Below are positions 1 through 11,745 of a DNA stretch of 64,000 bases, one piece after another. The notes under the pieces are model-generated. The model searched no databases. It was not told where the DNA came from and saw nothing but the letters and a program-made list of their open reading frames with translations. Position numbers and translations under genes: made by a program. How positions within the stretch are numbered: the stretch's first letter is position 1; each line of letters opens with the position of its first letter. This stretch comes from Astropecten irregularis (Eukaryota > Echinodermata > Asteroidea > Paxillosida > Astropectinidae): the NCBI GenBank assembly GCA_963971285.1, contig OZ020255.1, positions 2,108,001 to 2,172,000 of the forward strand, written 5' to 3'.

Positions 1-1607
1 TTGGTGGAACAGTGTTGAATTGGTTTAGGTCTTATTTGAATGACCGTTCACAAGCCATTGTCATCGACAAAGTTGTTTCTGACTCATTCACACTTCCTTG
101 GGGCACACCTCAAGGTTCGGTTAAGGGTCCACTAGACTTTGTTATGTATACTGGACCTTTGAGTGACGTAATTGGCGCACATGAAGGGATTCGGCACGTC
201 ATTTACGCGGACGACACGCAGGTGTATTTGGTCATGAAGTCCTCCGAACATACAGATGCTGTTAGGAAACTGGAAGCGTGTGTTGCTGATATCCGTGCTT
301 GGGCAATTGCGAACAAGCTGATGTTGAATGATCAAAAAACCGAAGTGGTGCACTTCTACTCTCGTCATCGTAAGGCATCCACGTTGCCTGACCTCAGCAT
401 TGGTGATGCAGAGATCAAAGCATCTGACTCCGCCAAAGATCTGGGTGCTATATTGGATAGCACACTTGATTTATCACAACACATTAGCAATATCTGTCGT
501 GCTGCCTCGTTTGGGATCTACAAAATCGGGAAGATCAGAAAGTATCTGGATCAAGTCGCAACAGAACGTTTAGTTCATGCATTCGTCACCTCTAGGTTAG
601 ATTACAACAACAGTCTTCTGTATGGACTTCCAAACTCCCAAATCGCAAGATTGCAGCTGATTCAAAATGCTGCCGCTAGATTGGTAACGCTGACAAGACG
701 TCGGGAACACATTACACCGGTGCTTCGTGACCTACATTGGCTCAAAGTTGAAGATCGTGTGGTATTCAAGATCCTGCTCACCGCGTTCAAAGTCCGCCAT
801 GGAAGTGCCCCGAAATACATATCCGAACTGCTAACACCCTACGCACCTGCCCGCAATCTTCGATCTACTTCCCAGGTTTTGTTTGCTCGAGGACCTCGCA
901 CAAAGACCAAGTACGGTGATCGCGCCTTTGCTGTTTCGGCCCCTAGATTATGGAACAATCTACCTCGGGATGTTCGCGCTGCTCCAACCATCTCAACTTT
1001 TAAGAAGAAACTCAAAACACATCTTTTTAATTGTAACTGATGTTTATTCATTGGTCATATTGGGCAGTTGTCTTGTTTGCTTGTTTCAATAATGTTATAA
1101 TTTTGCATTTTATACCATTGTAGTTTTAAATGTGGTACATTGCATATGTGTATATATATATATATATATCTTGTATTTTTGCATAATACCCGTTTTAATG
1201 ATTGTTCTCTTGTATATGTTTTTTTTTTTTGCGCATGTTTTAACTTTAGTAACTTGAAGTGATTAACTAGCGCACTCCTCTTTTTGTGTTCTTGTTAAAA
1301 TAATTTTTAAATGTGGGAAATTGCATTTATGTATAATACCCGTTTTAATGATTGTATTCTTGTAGATATATTTTTGCTCATGTTTTAACTTTATTAATTA
1401 GACGGTGATTAGCTAGTGTGCTTGTTTTTTTGTTTTTCTTGTTTGAAATAGTTTAATGTCGTAAACTAATTTTGCTTATATTTAACCGTTTTATAATGGT
1501 TGTCTTGTATTTCCTTATGATTAATTCTAGGTGTTTTCTCTGTACAGCGCTCTGAAACTTCATGGGTTATTAGCGCTTTATAAATGTAATTAAGTTAAGT
1601 TAAGTTA
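1..1607 (+). mobile_element. 3' part of a CR1/L2-like LINE with its 3' UTR and tail
   Basis: The reverse transcriptase frame is followed by an AT-rich 3' UTR (1041-1580). It contains a short (TA)n run near 1151 and partly repeated blocks (compare 1185-1260 with 1335-1400). Near the end, an AGCGCTCTGAA...TAGCGCTTTATAAAT segment resembles the conserved 3' end of many L2/CR1 LINEs. It is followed by a short tandem tail of TTAAG units at about 1590-1607, the kind of microsatellite tail these LINEs use instead of poly(A). The 5' end lies outside the window. Confidence 0.75.
3..1040 (+). CDS. LINE reverse transcriptase, C-terminal part (cut by window start)
   Basis: The frame is already open at the first bases of the window, so the protein begins outside it; the first Met-like codon here is not a real start. 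About 345 residues are visible. They hold the end of a non-LTR retrotransposon reverse transcriptase: a TPQGS motif, the catalytic YADD about 65 residues in, the thumb region, and the usual C-terminal part with SRLDYNNSLLYGLP, an AARLV motif, HWLKVEDRV and PRLWNNLP. That order is typical of the CR1/L2/Jockey group; clade assignment is inference. There is no internal stop or frameshift in the visible part, so this copy is relatively young. A 3' UTR of about 560 bases follows. Confidence 0.88.
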   Translation, partial: GGTVLNWFRSYLNDRSQAIVIDKVVSDSFTLPWGTPQGSVKGPLDFVMYTGPLSDVIGAHEGIRHVIYADDTQVYLVMKSSEHTDAVRKLEACVADIRAWAIANKLMLNDQKTEVVHFYSRHRKASTLPDLSIGDAEIKASDSAKDLGAILDSTLDLSQHISNICRAASFGIYKIGKIRKYLDQVATERLVHAFVTSRLDYNNSLLYGLPNSQIARLQLIQNAAARLVTLTRRREHITPVLRDLHWLKVEDRVVFKILLTAFKVRHGSAPKYISELLTPYAPARNLRSTSQVLFARGPRTKTKYGDRAFAVSAPRLWNNLPRDVRAAPTISTFKKKLKTHLFNCN

Positions 1608-1739
1608 TATTTCAAATCCTTAGTTTGAATCAGCAGTAATAGCAATCCGATGATATCATTATGCAAACGCGTTTGATTTATATATAACACTGCATAATAA
1701 TTATTACAACTGAGGACTAACCAGGCTCATTCTTGGACA

Positions 1740-3010
1740 GCCTACGTGTATTTAAGGAATGTATGTTAGTGAAATACATCTTAGGTAGTATCTTGGTCAA
1801 TGTCTTGGCAGTAGAACTGGCTAGTCTACCAGCATTCCTATGATTGTGTGGTCCAGAGTGGGAATATTAATATCTACTCTGTTTCTTTCTGGTCGATTTT
1901 CTGAAGGAACATGACGATCATGCTGAAAGGAAGAATCACTTTAAGGTTTGCATGATATTGAACAGGCATCAGTAAAGACAGCGTCTGGGTCTGGCCTCCA
2001 TGAAACATAGGGCATGATTTGCTTATTCAGTCAGGATGCAAATAGATATATTGATATCGCCCCAACGGGACTGAATGCGACTAAAACATTGACATTAAGC
2101 ATCCATTCAGTCCTATCGTTAAACAATGTAGTAGACTCTGGTTGACTGTCGCAATATTCTACGATCCTGGATGATAAGAAGCAGATATCCAAATATCATG
2201 ATCAATGCACCAAGAACCAGAGTTGAATCATTGTCCATATTCAACCGTTGGAAAGCAGGCAACTATCAGGCCAATATTGGACACAATTACATACTGAATT
2301 ATAATCAGGTTCTTGTGTAACACACAAGTAATCTCTTGTCCAGACTTTACTACCTTCATAGTTGTTGTTGAACCATCTTATCGACTGAATTCAGAACACG
2401 GATTCCTCGGGGTGAACCAGATTTGTGACCAATTTGGTTGAATGAGGAACATTTGCGGCACATTCTTCTTTAGTATCTCCTTGCAAGTACAAGAGTCATC
2501 AATATAAACCAACAGATAAAAACCCTTCTTTCTTAGGGTTTAATAAACTGGCGTCATCAAAAAAGTAAATATTCTAGGGGCCGAGGACAAGCCATTTGGT
2601 AGACAAGTACATTAGTATAAAGTGTTTTTCGCATGAGAATTTAAGGAATTATTGGTATTCGTCTGCAGTAATAGGCAAGATGTAAATCAACAAGGGCCAT
2701 CATTTTTCATAATGTTTCAAGAATCATTCTAAAGGTGCCATTGTTTTGAAACCAGGGGAAATTACTGAAGAACCAACCTGCCTCTTTGTATGGAGAGAGT
2801 GTTTTACATCATGTTGGACCTGTTCATCTGTTTCCAAATCATGAGATATTTGTTCCGTCTCGTGCAAATCAATGTCTGCTGGTGGCACTGAAGCAACCCT
2901 TTAAATTCCAAAATTATACCGATTTTGGAATTTAAAAGGAGAACATGCTTAACTGAGGCAATGTTTCTCAAAAATGAAATAACGTTGTTCAAATGGCCTG
3001 CTGTAGGGGT
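1740..3010 (-). pseudogene. Decayed DIRS-type RT/RNase H gene
   Basis: Read on the minus strand in shifting frames, this stretch lines up with the intact DIRS ORF2 at 26624-28615. Recognisable blocks in order are: a segment like KTMAPLE...LKHYEK followed by PLLIYILPITADEYQ (RT palm before the catalytic site); LKFSCEKHF...NVLVYQMACP; a relic of the YIDDS motif; IGLIVACFPTVEYG; and the DIRS-specific block YLFAS*LNKQIMPYVSWRPD, matching IDLFASRTNYQFKPYVSW in the intact copy. Several stops and frameshifts make it dead. No recombinase gene was found next to it on its downstream side (towards 1600), where the LINE tail begins. The identification rests on this within-window comparison; exact ends are uncertain. 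Confidence 0.72.
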
Positions 3011-3385
3011 TTCTACAGAGAAATTTACTAGGAAGTCGTCTCACCTCCTGTTTTACTTGTTCTTGTGAACTTTTACACCCTGTGAGCGAGTACTGCTCGA
3101 CATAAATTATCACAAATAAAGTGCTCACTATAATTATAATAACTACCTTCCCATAGTTCTTTGGTCTGTTGTAGTTATCATTACTTTTTGATTATCATTA
3201 CAATTTGTCCCAAATTATATGATTTGCAAAGGATGCTAACTGGGCATTGTACTGCCCCAGAAGTCTGATAATCATGTGCAGATATGCGGCAGTACGGATC
3301 GTATTGATCAGAATAATCACAGTACATGTACATGCATTTAGTGCTGCATATGTCAGGGTTTGTTTCTTCAAGTACCGGTATCTTA

Positions 3386-3823
3386 TACAGGGTGTCCAAG
3401 ACAAAAGCGCAACACTGTGTCGGAACCCATTATGTTAAAATGAAACTGTTTATCACTTCGAGATCCAGATATGTGATGCAACCATGTCTTGGCTATCACC
3501 GTTTAGATTTTAAGCACATTGGGGCTGAAATTGGCGAAAATATGACCAATTGAAAGAGTACTCCTTTAAAACAAATTTGCAAAGATAACACGTGGTCAAT
3601 ACACACATAATGTGTATGAAAGAAAGATGAAAATCGGGTTTTGAGGTTGGGAGGTTCAGTCTTAGTTTTTTCACTCAATTTTAGTCAAATTTTGCTAAAA
3701 ATTCTACATGGTGATAGCCAAGACATAGTTGTATCACATATCTGAATCTTGATGTGATAAACACTTTCATTTTTATATAAAAGTTCTCGACACAAGTGTT
3801 GCAATTTTTATGGACACCCTGTA
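3386..3823. mobile_element. MITE with long inverted repeats (TACAGGGTGTCC ends)
   Basis: The element starts TACAGGGTGTCC and ends GGACACCCTGTA. Imperfect inverted repeats of about 115 bases run inward (3386-3503 and 3709-3823), and TA stands on both outer sides. Length is about 438 bases and there is no coding capacity. A TA target with long inverted repeats suits a non-autonomous Tc1/mariner-type element; superfamily is inference. Confidence 0.85.
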
Positions 3824-5521
3824 TAGCGACGCTGGAGTTATGAGAGTAGGTTTTTCAACCTCAAATTATATGCCGTTTGTTTCTATGGCAACTCCTCACT
3901 ATGATTCAGATTTATTCTCGGTGTGGACTGCACTGAACGGCCGTGAATATATGGGGAAATTCTTGAAATTGCTTAGTGATACTAGTCCGAATTGATTACA
4001 TGGCATCTTTCATCTGACTCAGAGCAACGATATCTGTGGAACATGTTGCTACAGTTACGAAATTATCCAATTGTAAATCCACTCTCGTTTTAATCATTGC
4101 GAGTTAGTGGGCCACTTTAACTCATGGTAAGCACAAGGTTGTGAGGGTGGCAACCCAGATGAAGTGTCGAGAAACCCTGAGCCCTGGTGACTATCTAACC
4201 ATTATGTTACACGATTGACGTGATAGGAGAGTTCTTCATCCTGCGGGCTCAGGGTCAACACCCCACGCTCTGCTAGTTGTCCAGCCAATGATGTGCAGCC
4301 TACAATAATAAACTTCGCCATCACTGAGAGCCTTGTCACATCTGAACGTCGCGATGTTCAACAGCAAAATCAACTCCATTGATCCCACCGCGCTCTGTCA
4401 CGTGGTCTTGAGGTGAATATCGAGAACGAGGCAGAATCAGGTCTATAGACACATGTTCTTTATAAAAATATAGACACATAAACCTGAGTGGTAAAAATTT
4501 AGCACTTTCAATAATCCCCAATCAGTCAACTGCCCAACGGATGATGAATACTATACCATTTAATCCTCGCTGACCTCTGCCATAGGGGTACACTGCACTT
4601 AATAACTCCAAAATCAATGCGCTTATCACAATTTGTGTTCCCTCAAATTTTCAGGCTGAAACATGCATTTTGGGGGTCGTGCAGTTAGTTCATTGTGTGA
4701 TTAAGACAAATTGTCACAGCATGGGGGTTCAGTGCTGTAAGCTGTTATGGAGACTTGAGACATTTTGGCTTGTGGCGCTAATTCGCTTTGAACGCGGAGG
4801 GTTGTTTCGAGAAAATCGGCAGCAAGTGGGTTTGAGAAATCCCTTTTAGAGGGGGGGGGGGGTAATACATATTTGGTGCAATTAGCAAAAAAAAAACTCT
4901 GATAGGCTGACCCACCAAAAATTAAAAAGGATTACACAGATGAGGGATCGAACTACCATTTGCAGCTTTACACCAAAAAAGAGACTCCTGCATGTATGAG
5001 GTTTTTGAACTGTAAAGTTGAGGGTTTTTACTCTAAGGTCAATGGTGGTTTATTTACCATTGTGGACCCTTAGTAGCCAACATTACAACTGTTTCGCCCG
5101 CTGGTGACAAAGAATACTTTTTACGAAGCCCAGACCTACGCAATACACGCTGCTGATTCATTCGACGCTTTGTATACTAAGAATAATTTCCAAGACGCAC
5201 TTACGTATTTTCTATGACTTTTGGTGGATTTCATCAAGCACTGAGATTATTCTGAAATCATGGATCAATCTTAATTGCTAAGCAAAGTGTGATGTCAAGA
5301 TAGAAATTACCATAACGATATTGACAACTCAAAGTTACGATTAATCTGAGTGTCTTGTGAAAGCGGCTCCTAGACCAATACACAAGGAATTGCCGTTTCT
5401 TTACATAGATAAACAAATAATGTGAAACAATCCGAATCTTTTCACATTTTGTAATGTTGAATTGACCATACGTTAAGTAGCAATTATTTGAACAGTTTTG
5501 GATGTCTGTTTAATTTATTAG
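3824..5521. other. Non-coding stretch, intron or upstream region of the discoidin gene
   Basis: No convincing exon or RNA gene was found. A G-run lies near 4849-4862. A short reading frame at about 3885-3992 has DSDLFSVWTALNGREY, which loosely recalls the N-terminal half of discoidin domains, but it lacks clear splice sites and is not called. Confidence 0.4.
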
Positions 5522-6568
5522 TGATACAGATCCTTGGGTTGAAGTGGATCTCGTGACCAGTACACTGGTGTCCGGCGTCATCACCCAAGGAAGCACGGGT
5601 ATCACTCGTGTGACACAATACCAAGTGTCCTATCAGACTGCAACATCACCAGGCGTATATGAATACGTCAAGGACAACGGAGCCATTGAGGTAATGATAA
5701 TACATGATACATACATGAATCTCAGTCCCTCTTCATTACTGCATTGATCTGTTATTAGTTCAATGCCCAAGTCAAGTCATGGCTTCCCTACGAGACAATT
5801 CCCCCTTACTGGACCTCCACGTCTTCTTTGCTATCTCGCTCTTAATCTAAGGCCCGTCTACACACACTAAAAGCGCTGCTTTGAATCGCGTCGCGATTAT
5901 TTTCTGTCGTGTTTCACACTGGCCGACCCGAACCGTAACAGTTCGATTTCTTAATCAAACTGCACATGTGCGGTTTTAGAAATTTGACCTGAATTTGACC
6001 TGACATCCAGTGCTAAACGCTCGAAGAATTGAATCGAAATGGTAATTTGCACTCAATATGCTGTGACAGGAAGTTCGCCTGAAAAAAAAAAAAAATCGCG
6101 ACCCAAATAATCGCGATTATTGATGTGTGTTAAACGTGCATTAAACGTCATCATTCTTTGCCCGTCTTAAACTGTCCTTCACTGTCCTGATACATACGGA
6201 AGTCTATTAAGGACATGACTAAAAAAATATTCGGGGCATGCTATGCTATTACTGGAATTACTTTTCCATCCAAAAGGATTATTATTCCGAGCGGGTGGAT
6301 TACTATTTCGCCCAGGCGTATGTCCTAAACAAACTCCCGTAGATACATGTTCTGCAGCCTGAGGTTGGAAATCAAATTTCTTTCAATCATGTCCTCTTTG
6401 CTGTCTCCTCAGATCTTCAGCGGTAACATATATGATGCTACAACTCCTGTTATTCAACTCTTCAAGGAGACCATCCAGGCCACTCTGGTGAGACTGGAAC
6501 CACTGGATAAATACGGGATGAATTATTGTCTGCGGTTTGAGCTACTTGGATGTCGTCTGAATAATTGA
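5522..6568 (+). CDS. F5/8 type C (discoidin) domain protein, last two exons
   Basis: The exons are 5522-5690 and 6413-6568. The first follows an AG acceptor (TTATTAG) and ends at a GTAATG donor after a complete codon; the second follows a polypyrimidine tract with CTCAG. Joined, they read from DTDPWVEVDL through VSGVITQG and TQYQVSYQT to NGAIE, then IFSGNIYDATTPVIQLF, VRLEPL and LRFELLGCRLNN-stop. These are the middle and end of an F5/8 type C domain: WVEVDL, the VITQG strand, the FxGNxD..TPV strand, and the terminal LLGC whose Cys normally pairs with one at the domain start. Such domains bind lipids or glycans in secreted or surface proteins. The N-terminal third of the domain and any signal peptide must lie upstream and were not found. 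An in-frame stop four residues after the Cys makes this the protein's C-terminus. Confidence 0.82.
5850..6140. repeat. Possible short inverted-repeat element
   Basis: In the intron between the discoidin exons, CGTCTACACACACTAAAAGC...ATCGCGATTATT on the left is mirrored loosely by AATAATCGCGATTATTGATG and TGTGTGTTAAACG on the right. An A-run precedes the right arm. The arms are imperfect, so the call is tentative. Confidence 0.35.
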
Positions 6569-6912
6569 GACTTTTATGTCTCAGTAACCTGAGCATTTGG
6601 TCATTTCATCCGCACAACTAATTGAAGCAAACCTCATTCAGTGTAACTCGGTTAATGTGACTCACTTAACACATTCATTAGGAATATTGTACTCTCAAGT
6701 TCATAGCATACATTATCACAGATATCATCTTAACCATTAACATTTATCCGAGCTCACGGGCTTGGTCTTTGTGGCGACTGATCTTAAAATCTTTTAAACG
6801 CAGGATTATCTGATCTATTGGGATTAGAGTCAGTTGACATTAATCCAACTTACCTCTGTGTAGTCTCTAATCAACCAATCACCTACCTAGTTACATCTCT
6901 TCGCTCACATCA

Positions 6913-7148
6913 GGGGCAAATGTCATGGCTTTGCTTACCATAAGCATGGAATCGACGCTTATTAAAGTAGGAAATCCTATTCTATGGATTAGCAAGGAAT
7001 ATTCAGTTGTGCATACATGTGAGTGGTTCGCGAAACCAAGGACTTCTTGCTTACTCGGCTAGCATGGAAAGTTGACGCTAACCCTGTAAACGTAGAATTG
7101 GAAGTATAAGCCTGAATTCTGCGGTAAGCAAAACCTTGAAATTGGCCA
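6913..7148. mobile_element. Putative MITE with about 26-base inverted ends
   Basis: The left end GGGCAAATGTCATGGCTTTG and the reverse complement of the right end, GGCCAATTTCAAGGTTTTGC, match at most positions and continue as CTTACC in both. The interior has no coding potential and lies just downstream of the discoidin gene. Confidence 0.5.
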
Positions 7149-7149
7149 A

Positions 7150-9330
7150 GATTCTTGGCGAAGAGGGGTTTGTGTACTTTTTGTTGACTCGCTAATTGCG
7201 AGAACCTATCGATATCCCAGTCTTTGTAAACGTGGGAATACTTATCACACATTAATGAACAAAACGTGAATAATCTTCGTCTGTTTTTAAAAATTCCGTA
7301 TTTATGTTTTTACTATTCCCCAATCACTACGGAGGCCCGCAAAGGGACACCCGACAATTTTGTTTGTCTCGTGCGAACGACATATAGTACAGAGCTTTCG
7401 GTCACACACGGGTTATCCTTCGAACGGAATAAAAAGAAATTGAAATGAGAAAATCGAATGTCCCTTTGCAGGCTCTGTAAATAATAATGACGAACGGACG
7501 TAAAGATCACCCGATCCTCCATTTCTCCGTGATTTGCTTGATGTACTTTGTGAGGTGATTTCTTTTGTATCAAGCACATTATATCCACACATAATAGACG
7601 TATCGTGCATTATTTTGAAAGTTCAAGCAAGCAATCTTACATTTTGCGTTCTGCGCCTTAAATTCTGACGCGTTCCCGTTCACATAAAAGCGTGTATCTT
7701 AACATCTCTATTGTTTCTGCAGATGTTACAACTAAACGAACTTGACCAAAGTAAAGTACATTAATTTAAGAGGTGGCGAGCTTGAAACATGAGTAAAATG
7801 ACAAATGTTAAATATTATATATACTGAACACAGTTTGATGCAGATCTACCCGATTGGATGTATAAAATGCTCATTATAATCTTGCAATAAAACCTTGTTT
7901 GAAAAAGATTCAATCAAACACTTACATTACAAAAATTAGGGTTTGTATAGGAATATAACTCAACATGCAGAATGTAGGTTAATGTTCCATAATTCAAGCG
8001 TTGCCATGGAAACATGTTGGACAACCAACCACAAGAAAGCAAATATGTTGATAGGAATGTTAACTACAATCGATATAATACAATGTTTGAGTATGTGTTA
8101 TTATCATTCAAATACTGGCTTATGATCTGTCAACAAACTGTGTTTAGTTTCATTCAGTTTCATTGATTCTCGTCATATTAGATGTTTGTATTTACATTTG
8201 CACATCATAATCCTAATATTTAGTATATGTGATATTGTATATGCACATAATATATTGTTGAAATTGTACCCTAGTATAATATTCGTGAAGAAACCTATTT
8301 ATATGAGACTTTTGTATATCTTTGTGTAATAGCGACGGGTGTATTTACAATCCTGATAAAAACCATCACGGTGTCCGACTACTTGAGTTCAAGGGAAAAC
8401 ACACCTTGATATATCATATCTTAATGCCAATGGCTTTCACAGATGGCCCTGCTCTTTAAAGTGTTGCTGGACATTTCGAAAATTGTCAAAAGAGCAGTTT
8501 CAAAATTGCGAGCGCATAGAATTCAAATTTAACGTTTCATCAAATGTGTGGTCATCAAATAGAAACGCTTGATTTTTTATATCCATAAAGAGACACGATT
8601 TATGTAATTTTGAAATTAAAAGTCCATTTGTCATGTTTTTGAAGTTATGGTGGAAAATAAATCCAAATCATGAAAAACGTAAATTCTAAATTCATCGCCA
8701 GAGCATGAGATAAGCCAGTATTTTAAAAGCAAATCACGAGCGATAAAAAAATCAACGATTTTATCCCCATCTGAAAATAGTTCACATGCTATTAAGCTTT
8801 ATCTATTAGTTACTAGGTTTTTTCTTTTAAAAACTGTTACATTTCACTTCATTTCTTATTTTCCCGGAATATTTTAAAATGAGACTTTGTTTTAATTTTC
8901 AAATTGTAAAGTAAAAAACAGTTTTAAAAATGAGAAAAAAATAGTGTATAAACAGAAAAAAAAGTTAAAAAAAGAAAAAAGAAAAGAAAAACGAAAAAAA
9001 AAGAAAAACGAAAAAAAAAGTTATCCTTTTAATCTTCTAATGTGTTCAGATGTATTAATGTAGCAAAATGATAAGGAGATACAGAAAGACGTGCAGGTGA
9101 AATTAAGATGACGCTGAGACGGCGTCCAATAAATAACTGAAGAATCGAGAAGTAAAAGGAAAATGAAATTTTTTTAAATTATTGCCAGATGTATAACAAA
9201 CTGAGCTGAGGGAAAAGGAAATGGTTCCATTTTGTTTGGTCGGATTTATCAGAATGTAAAAAAAAAAAAAGTCATATATATATTTTGCGATGTAAGTTTC
9301 AATATGTATCTATAATCACTTAAGAACATG
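7150..9330. other. AT-rich non-coding stretch
   Basis: No gene, RNA or mobile element was recognised. The interval is strongly AT-rich, with an A-rich low-complexity block of AAAAAAG/AAAACG type at about 8937-9022 and an A-run near 9257. Short frames within it show no domain signal. Confidence 0.5.
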
Positions 9331-10496
9331 TAGATGAATATCACTTTGTCTAAAGCATAGTGACAACTGACATGATATATAATGTTTTACTTCGCACATT
9401 CAAGAGTAAAGTAAAACATCGAAGGTAGAGAAAAGATTGGGATGGTCTGATTGTAAAGAGATGGAATGCTTTGAGGCTTGGAAGAAAAGAAAAGTCAGAA
9501 TACATCATTCAGCAAAGGGTCATGAAGATGAGCTTTTAGGCAAGTGGCATTTGTATTGTATTCACAATTTATCCTTAATGAATGTATTTTTGTGTTTAAA
9601 TGAATTAATGAATGTACATTTGTGAAGACTTGTTAGTCTATACATTGCAGTGTGACAGAAGGAAACACGCGAAAATTATACCGAAGCTCGGTTTACAGGG
9701 CAAAGTACAATCAAAAGCTTAAGGTTGTACCTAATAACCACAAGGGAAACTGACTGTGTTTACTTTAACCATTGAAAAATGAACAACGAAAAATTGACTG
9801 GAGTGGGATTCGAACCTATATCGTACCGGCGTTCTACTGACCCAATTATTCAACCCTATTTTCGTGGTGTCCCAAATGTTCGTTTGGCAGGCAGAAGCCA
9901 TGAAACCACTAACATACCGCTATATCCCAAGGATCATTGAAGATACGCGCAGCATTAGCAATGCTGTAATTTTGAGAAATGGCGCATCATGGGGAGAATT
10001 CAGAAAGCTTAAAAAGAAAAACATCTTTGTTCACCTTTCAATGACTTCAGATTGGACTTTGTTATATGATAGAAAAACAGCCCCGTTTACTTGAAAGAAA
10101 TAATACAAATCAGGTTTAATACCATCTTTTTGGCCCTCAATTATTATTCTTATCATTGTTTATTTTGCCTTCACTCAAAAGCAACAAACTGAAATGGCAC
10201 ATTGTTATATTATACCCTCAGATGTAGTTGTTATGGACATTAAATGCCTGAACCTTCTGTCACACTGCTTGTATAATTAGCATTAAATTAACACTTAATA
10301 TTGGTCATTTTTGCACTTCATTTCAAGTTTTTTTTCTCACAATTTTAGCACATTTTAAAATAATTATGAAACGAACATCAATCTGAGAAACTTTAACTGA
10401 GACTTATTTTCCAAAAAGAGGACATAAACCGTGGGAACATTACACGATTACACAAACAAGATTTGATTCAAGTTAGTGTAATCCATGGATGGGACT

Positions 10497-10930
10497 GAGA
10501 TATTGACCCTCAGAAGGTCACCTCTTGTTGACCCTCTGAGATATTGACCCTCAGAAGGTCACCTCTTGTTGACCCTCTGAGATATTGACCCTCAGAAGGT
10601 CACCTCTTGTTGACCCTCTGAGATATTGACCCTCAGAAGGTCACCTCTTGTTGACCCTCTGAGATATTGACCCTCAGAAGGTCACCTCTTGTTGACCCTC
10701 TGAGATATTGACCCTCAGAAGGTCACCTCTTGTTGACCCTCTGAGATATTGACCCTCAGAAGGTCACCTCTTGTTGACCCTCTGAGATATTGACTCTCAG
10801 AAGGTCACCTCTTGTTGACCCTCTGAGATATTGACCCTCAGAAGGTCACCTCTTGTTGACCCTCTGAGATATTGACCCTCAGTAGGTCACCTCTTGTTGA
10901 CCCTCTGAGATATTCACCCTCAGAAGGTCC
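10497..10930. repeat. 41-base minisatellite, about 10.6 copies
   Basis: A unit beginning GAGATATTGACCCTC and ending TTGACCCTCT recurs every 41 bases from 10497 to 10906, with a partial unit to about 10930. Units are nearly identical (single changes such as TGACTCTC near 10791 and AGTAGGTC near 10880). The equivalent place in copy 2 of the larger repeat (12406) has only one unit. The array also contains internal direct and inverted TGACCCTC/GAGGGTCA words. Confidence 0.97.
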
Positions 10931-10975
10931 TGGCACAGGTAGGATTGGAACCTACGACCTGCTACCTCCTGCTAT
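10928..10975 (-). repeat. tRNA-derived 3' half (B-box) in repeat copy 1
   Basis: The minus strand reads GGTCGTAGGTTCCAATCCTA followed by CCTGTGCC, a T-arm/B-box pattern with a terminal stem half. No 5' half or A-box is present, so it is a SINE or repeat relic rather than a tRNA gene. Its homologue is at 12580-12628. Confidence 0.55.
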
Positions 10976-11667
10976 TATAATAGTGATACACTGTATATCA
11001 ATTCCCAAGGGATTTTATAAACCTACATTTTCATTTATTTATGTTGGGGGACGACACTTTGATTTACTTTGAATGCTTTTTGGATAAGCAAACAGAACTT
11101 CACAATCACTATTACTTGGACAGTAGCTAGTGAAATTTTCATGTTCGTTTCATTTATTCAAATAGTTATTTAAATAGATGAATATCACTTTGTCTAAAGC
11201 ATGGTGGCATGGTTTTCTAGATAATGTTTTTCTTTGCACATTCAAGAGTAGAGTAAAATATCGAAGGTAGAGAGAAAAGATTGGGATGGTCTGATTGTAA
11301 CGAGATGGAATGTTTTGAGGCTGGGAAGAAAAGAAAAGTCAGAATACATCATTCAGCAAAGGGTTATGAAGATGAGCTTTTAGACTGGTGGCTTTGTAAT
11401 TTATTCATAATTTACATTTACTATTTATTCACCTTTAATGAATGTATTTTTGTGTTTAAAAGAATTCATGAATGTACATTTGTGAAGACTTGTTAGTCTA
11501 TATATTGCAGTGTGACAGAAGGAAACACGCGAAATTTATACCGAAGCTCGGTTTACAGGGCAAAGTACAATCAAGTGTTTAAGGTTGTACCTTAATCATC
11601 AAATAACCACAAGGGAAAATAATTAGGTTAGTTTTAAGTCATTGAAAAGTGACCAAATAAAAATTGA

Positions 11668-11745
11668 CTGAAGCGGGATTTGATCCTGCGACCCTAGCTA
11701 GAATACCGCACCGGTGATCTACCGACTGAGCTATCCAGCTCTATG
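11668..11745 (-). repeat. tRNA-like SINE head (not a functional tRNA)
   Basis: On the minus strand, AGCTGGATAGCTCAGTCGGT gives a good A-box and AGGATCAAATCC a B-box. Six of seven acceptor-stem positions can pair (AGCTGGA with TTCAGTC). No proper anticodon stem can be formed between the D and T arms, so it is tRNA-derived rather than a tRNA gene. Confidence 0.7.

Larger units (their letters stand above)
9330..11130. repeat. Tandem-repeat copy 1 of a diverged ~1.9-kb unit
   Basis: From GATGAATATCACTTTGTCTA near 9331 to about 11130 this matches 11177-12780 in the same orientation. Shared blocks include the frame starting LGWSDC at 9437 and 11281, the GAAACACGCGAAA block (9661 and 11521), the CAGCATTAGCAATGCTGTAA block (9950 and 11850) and the ending with a tRNA-like 3' half. 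Divergence is visible throughout, with indels. The copies do not encode a recognisable protein. Copy 1 contains the expanded minisatellite and only a degenerate version of the tRNA-like block near 9795-9850. Confidence 0.85.

Noticed and set aside
3885-3992. First exon of the discoidin domain (DSDLFSVWTALNGREY)
   Set aside because: Loose resemblance only; no good donor or acceptor and the expected GAWSA-type segment is missing.
10497-10930. CRISPR-like array
   Set aside because: Units are contiguous 41-base tandem repeats without spacers, in a eukaryotic genome.
11668-11745. A functional tRNA gene on the minus strand
   Set aside because: A- and B-boxes and most of an acceptor stem are present, but no proper anticodon stem-loop forms and the block lies in a repeat.
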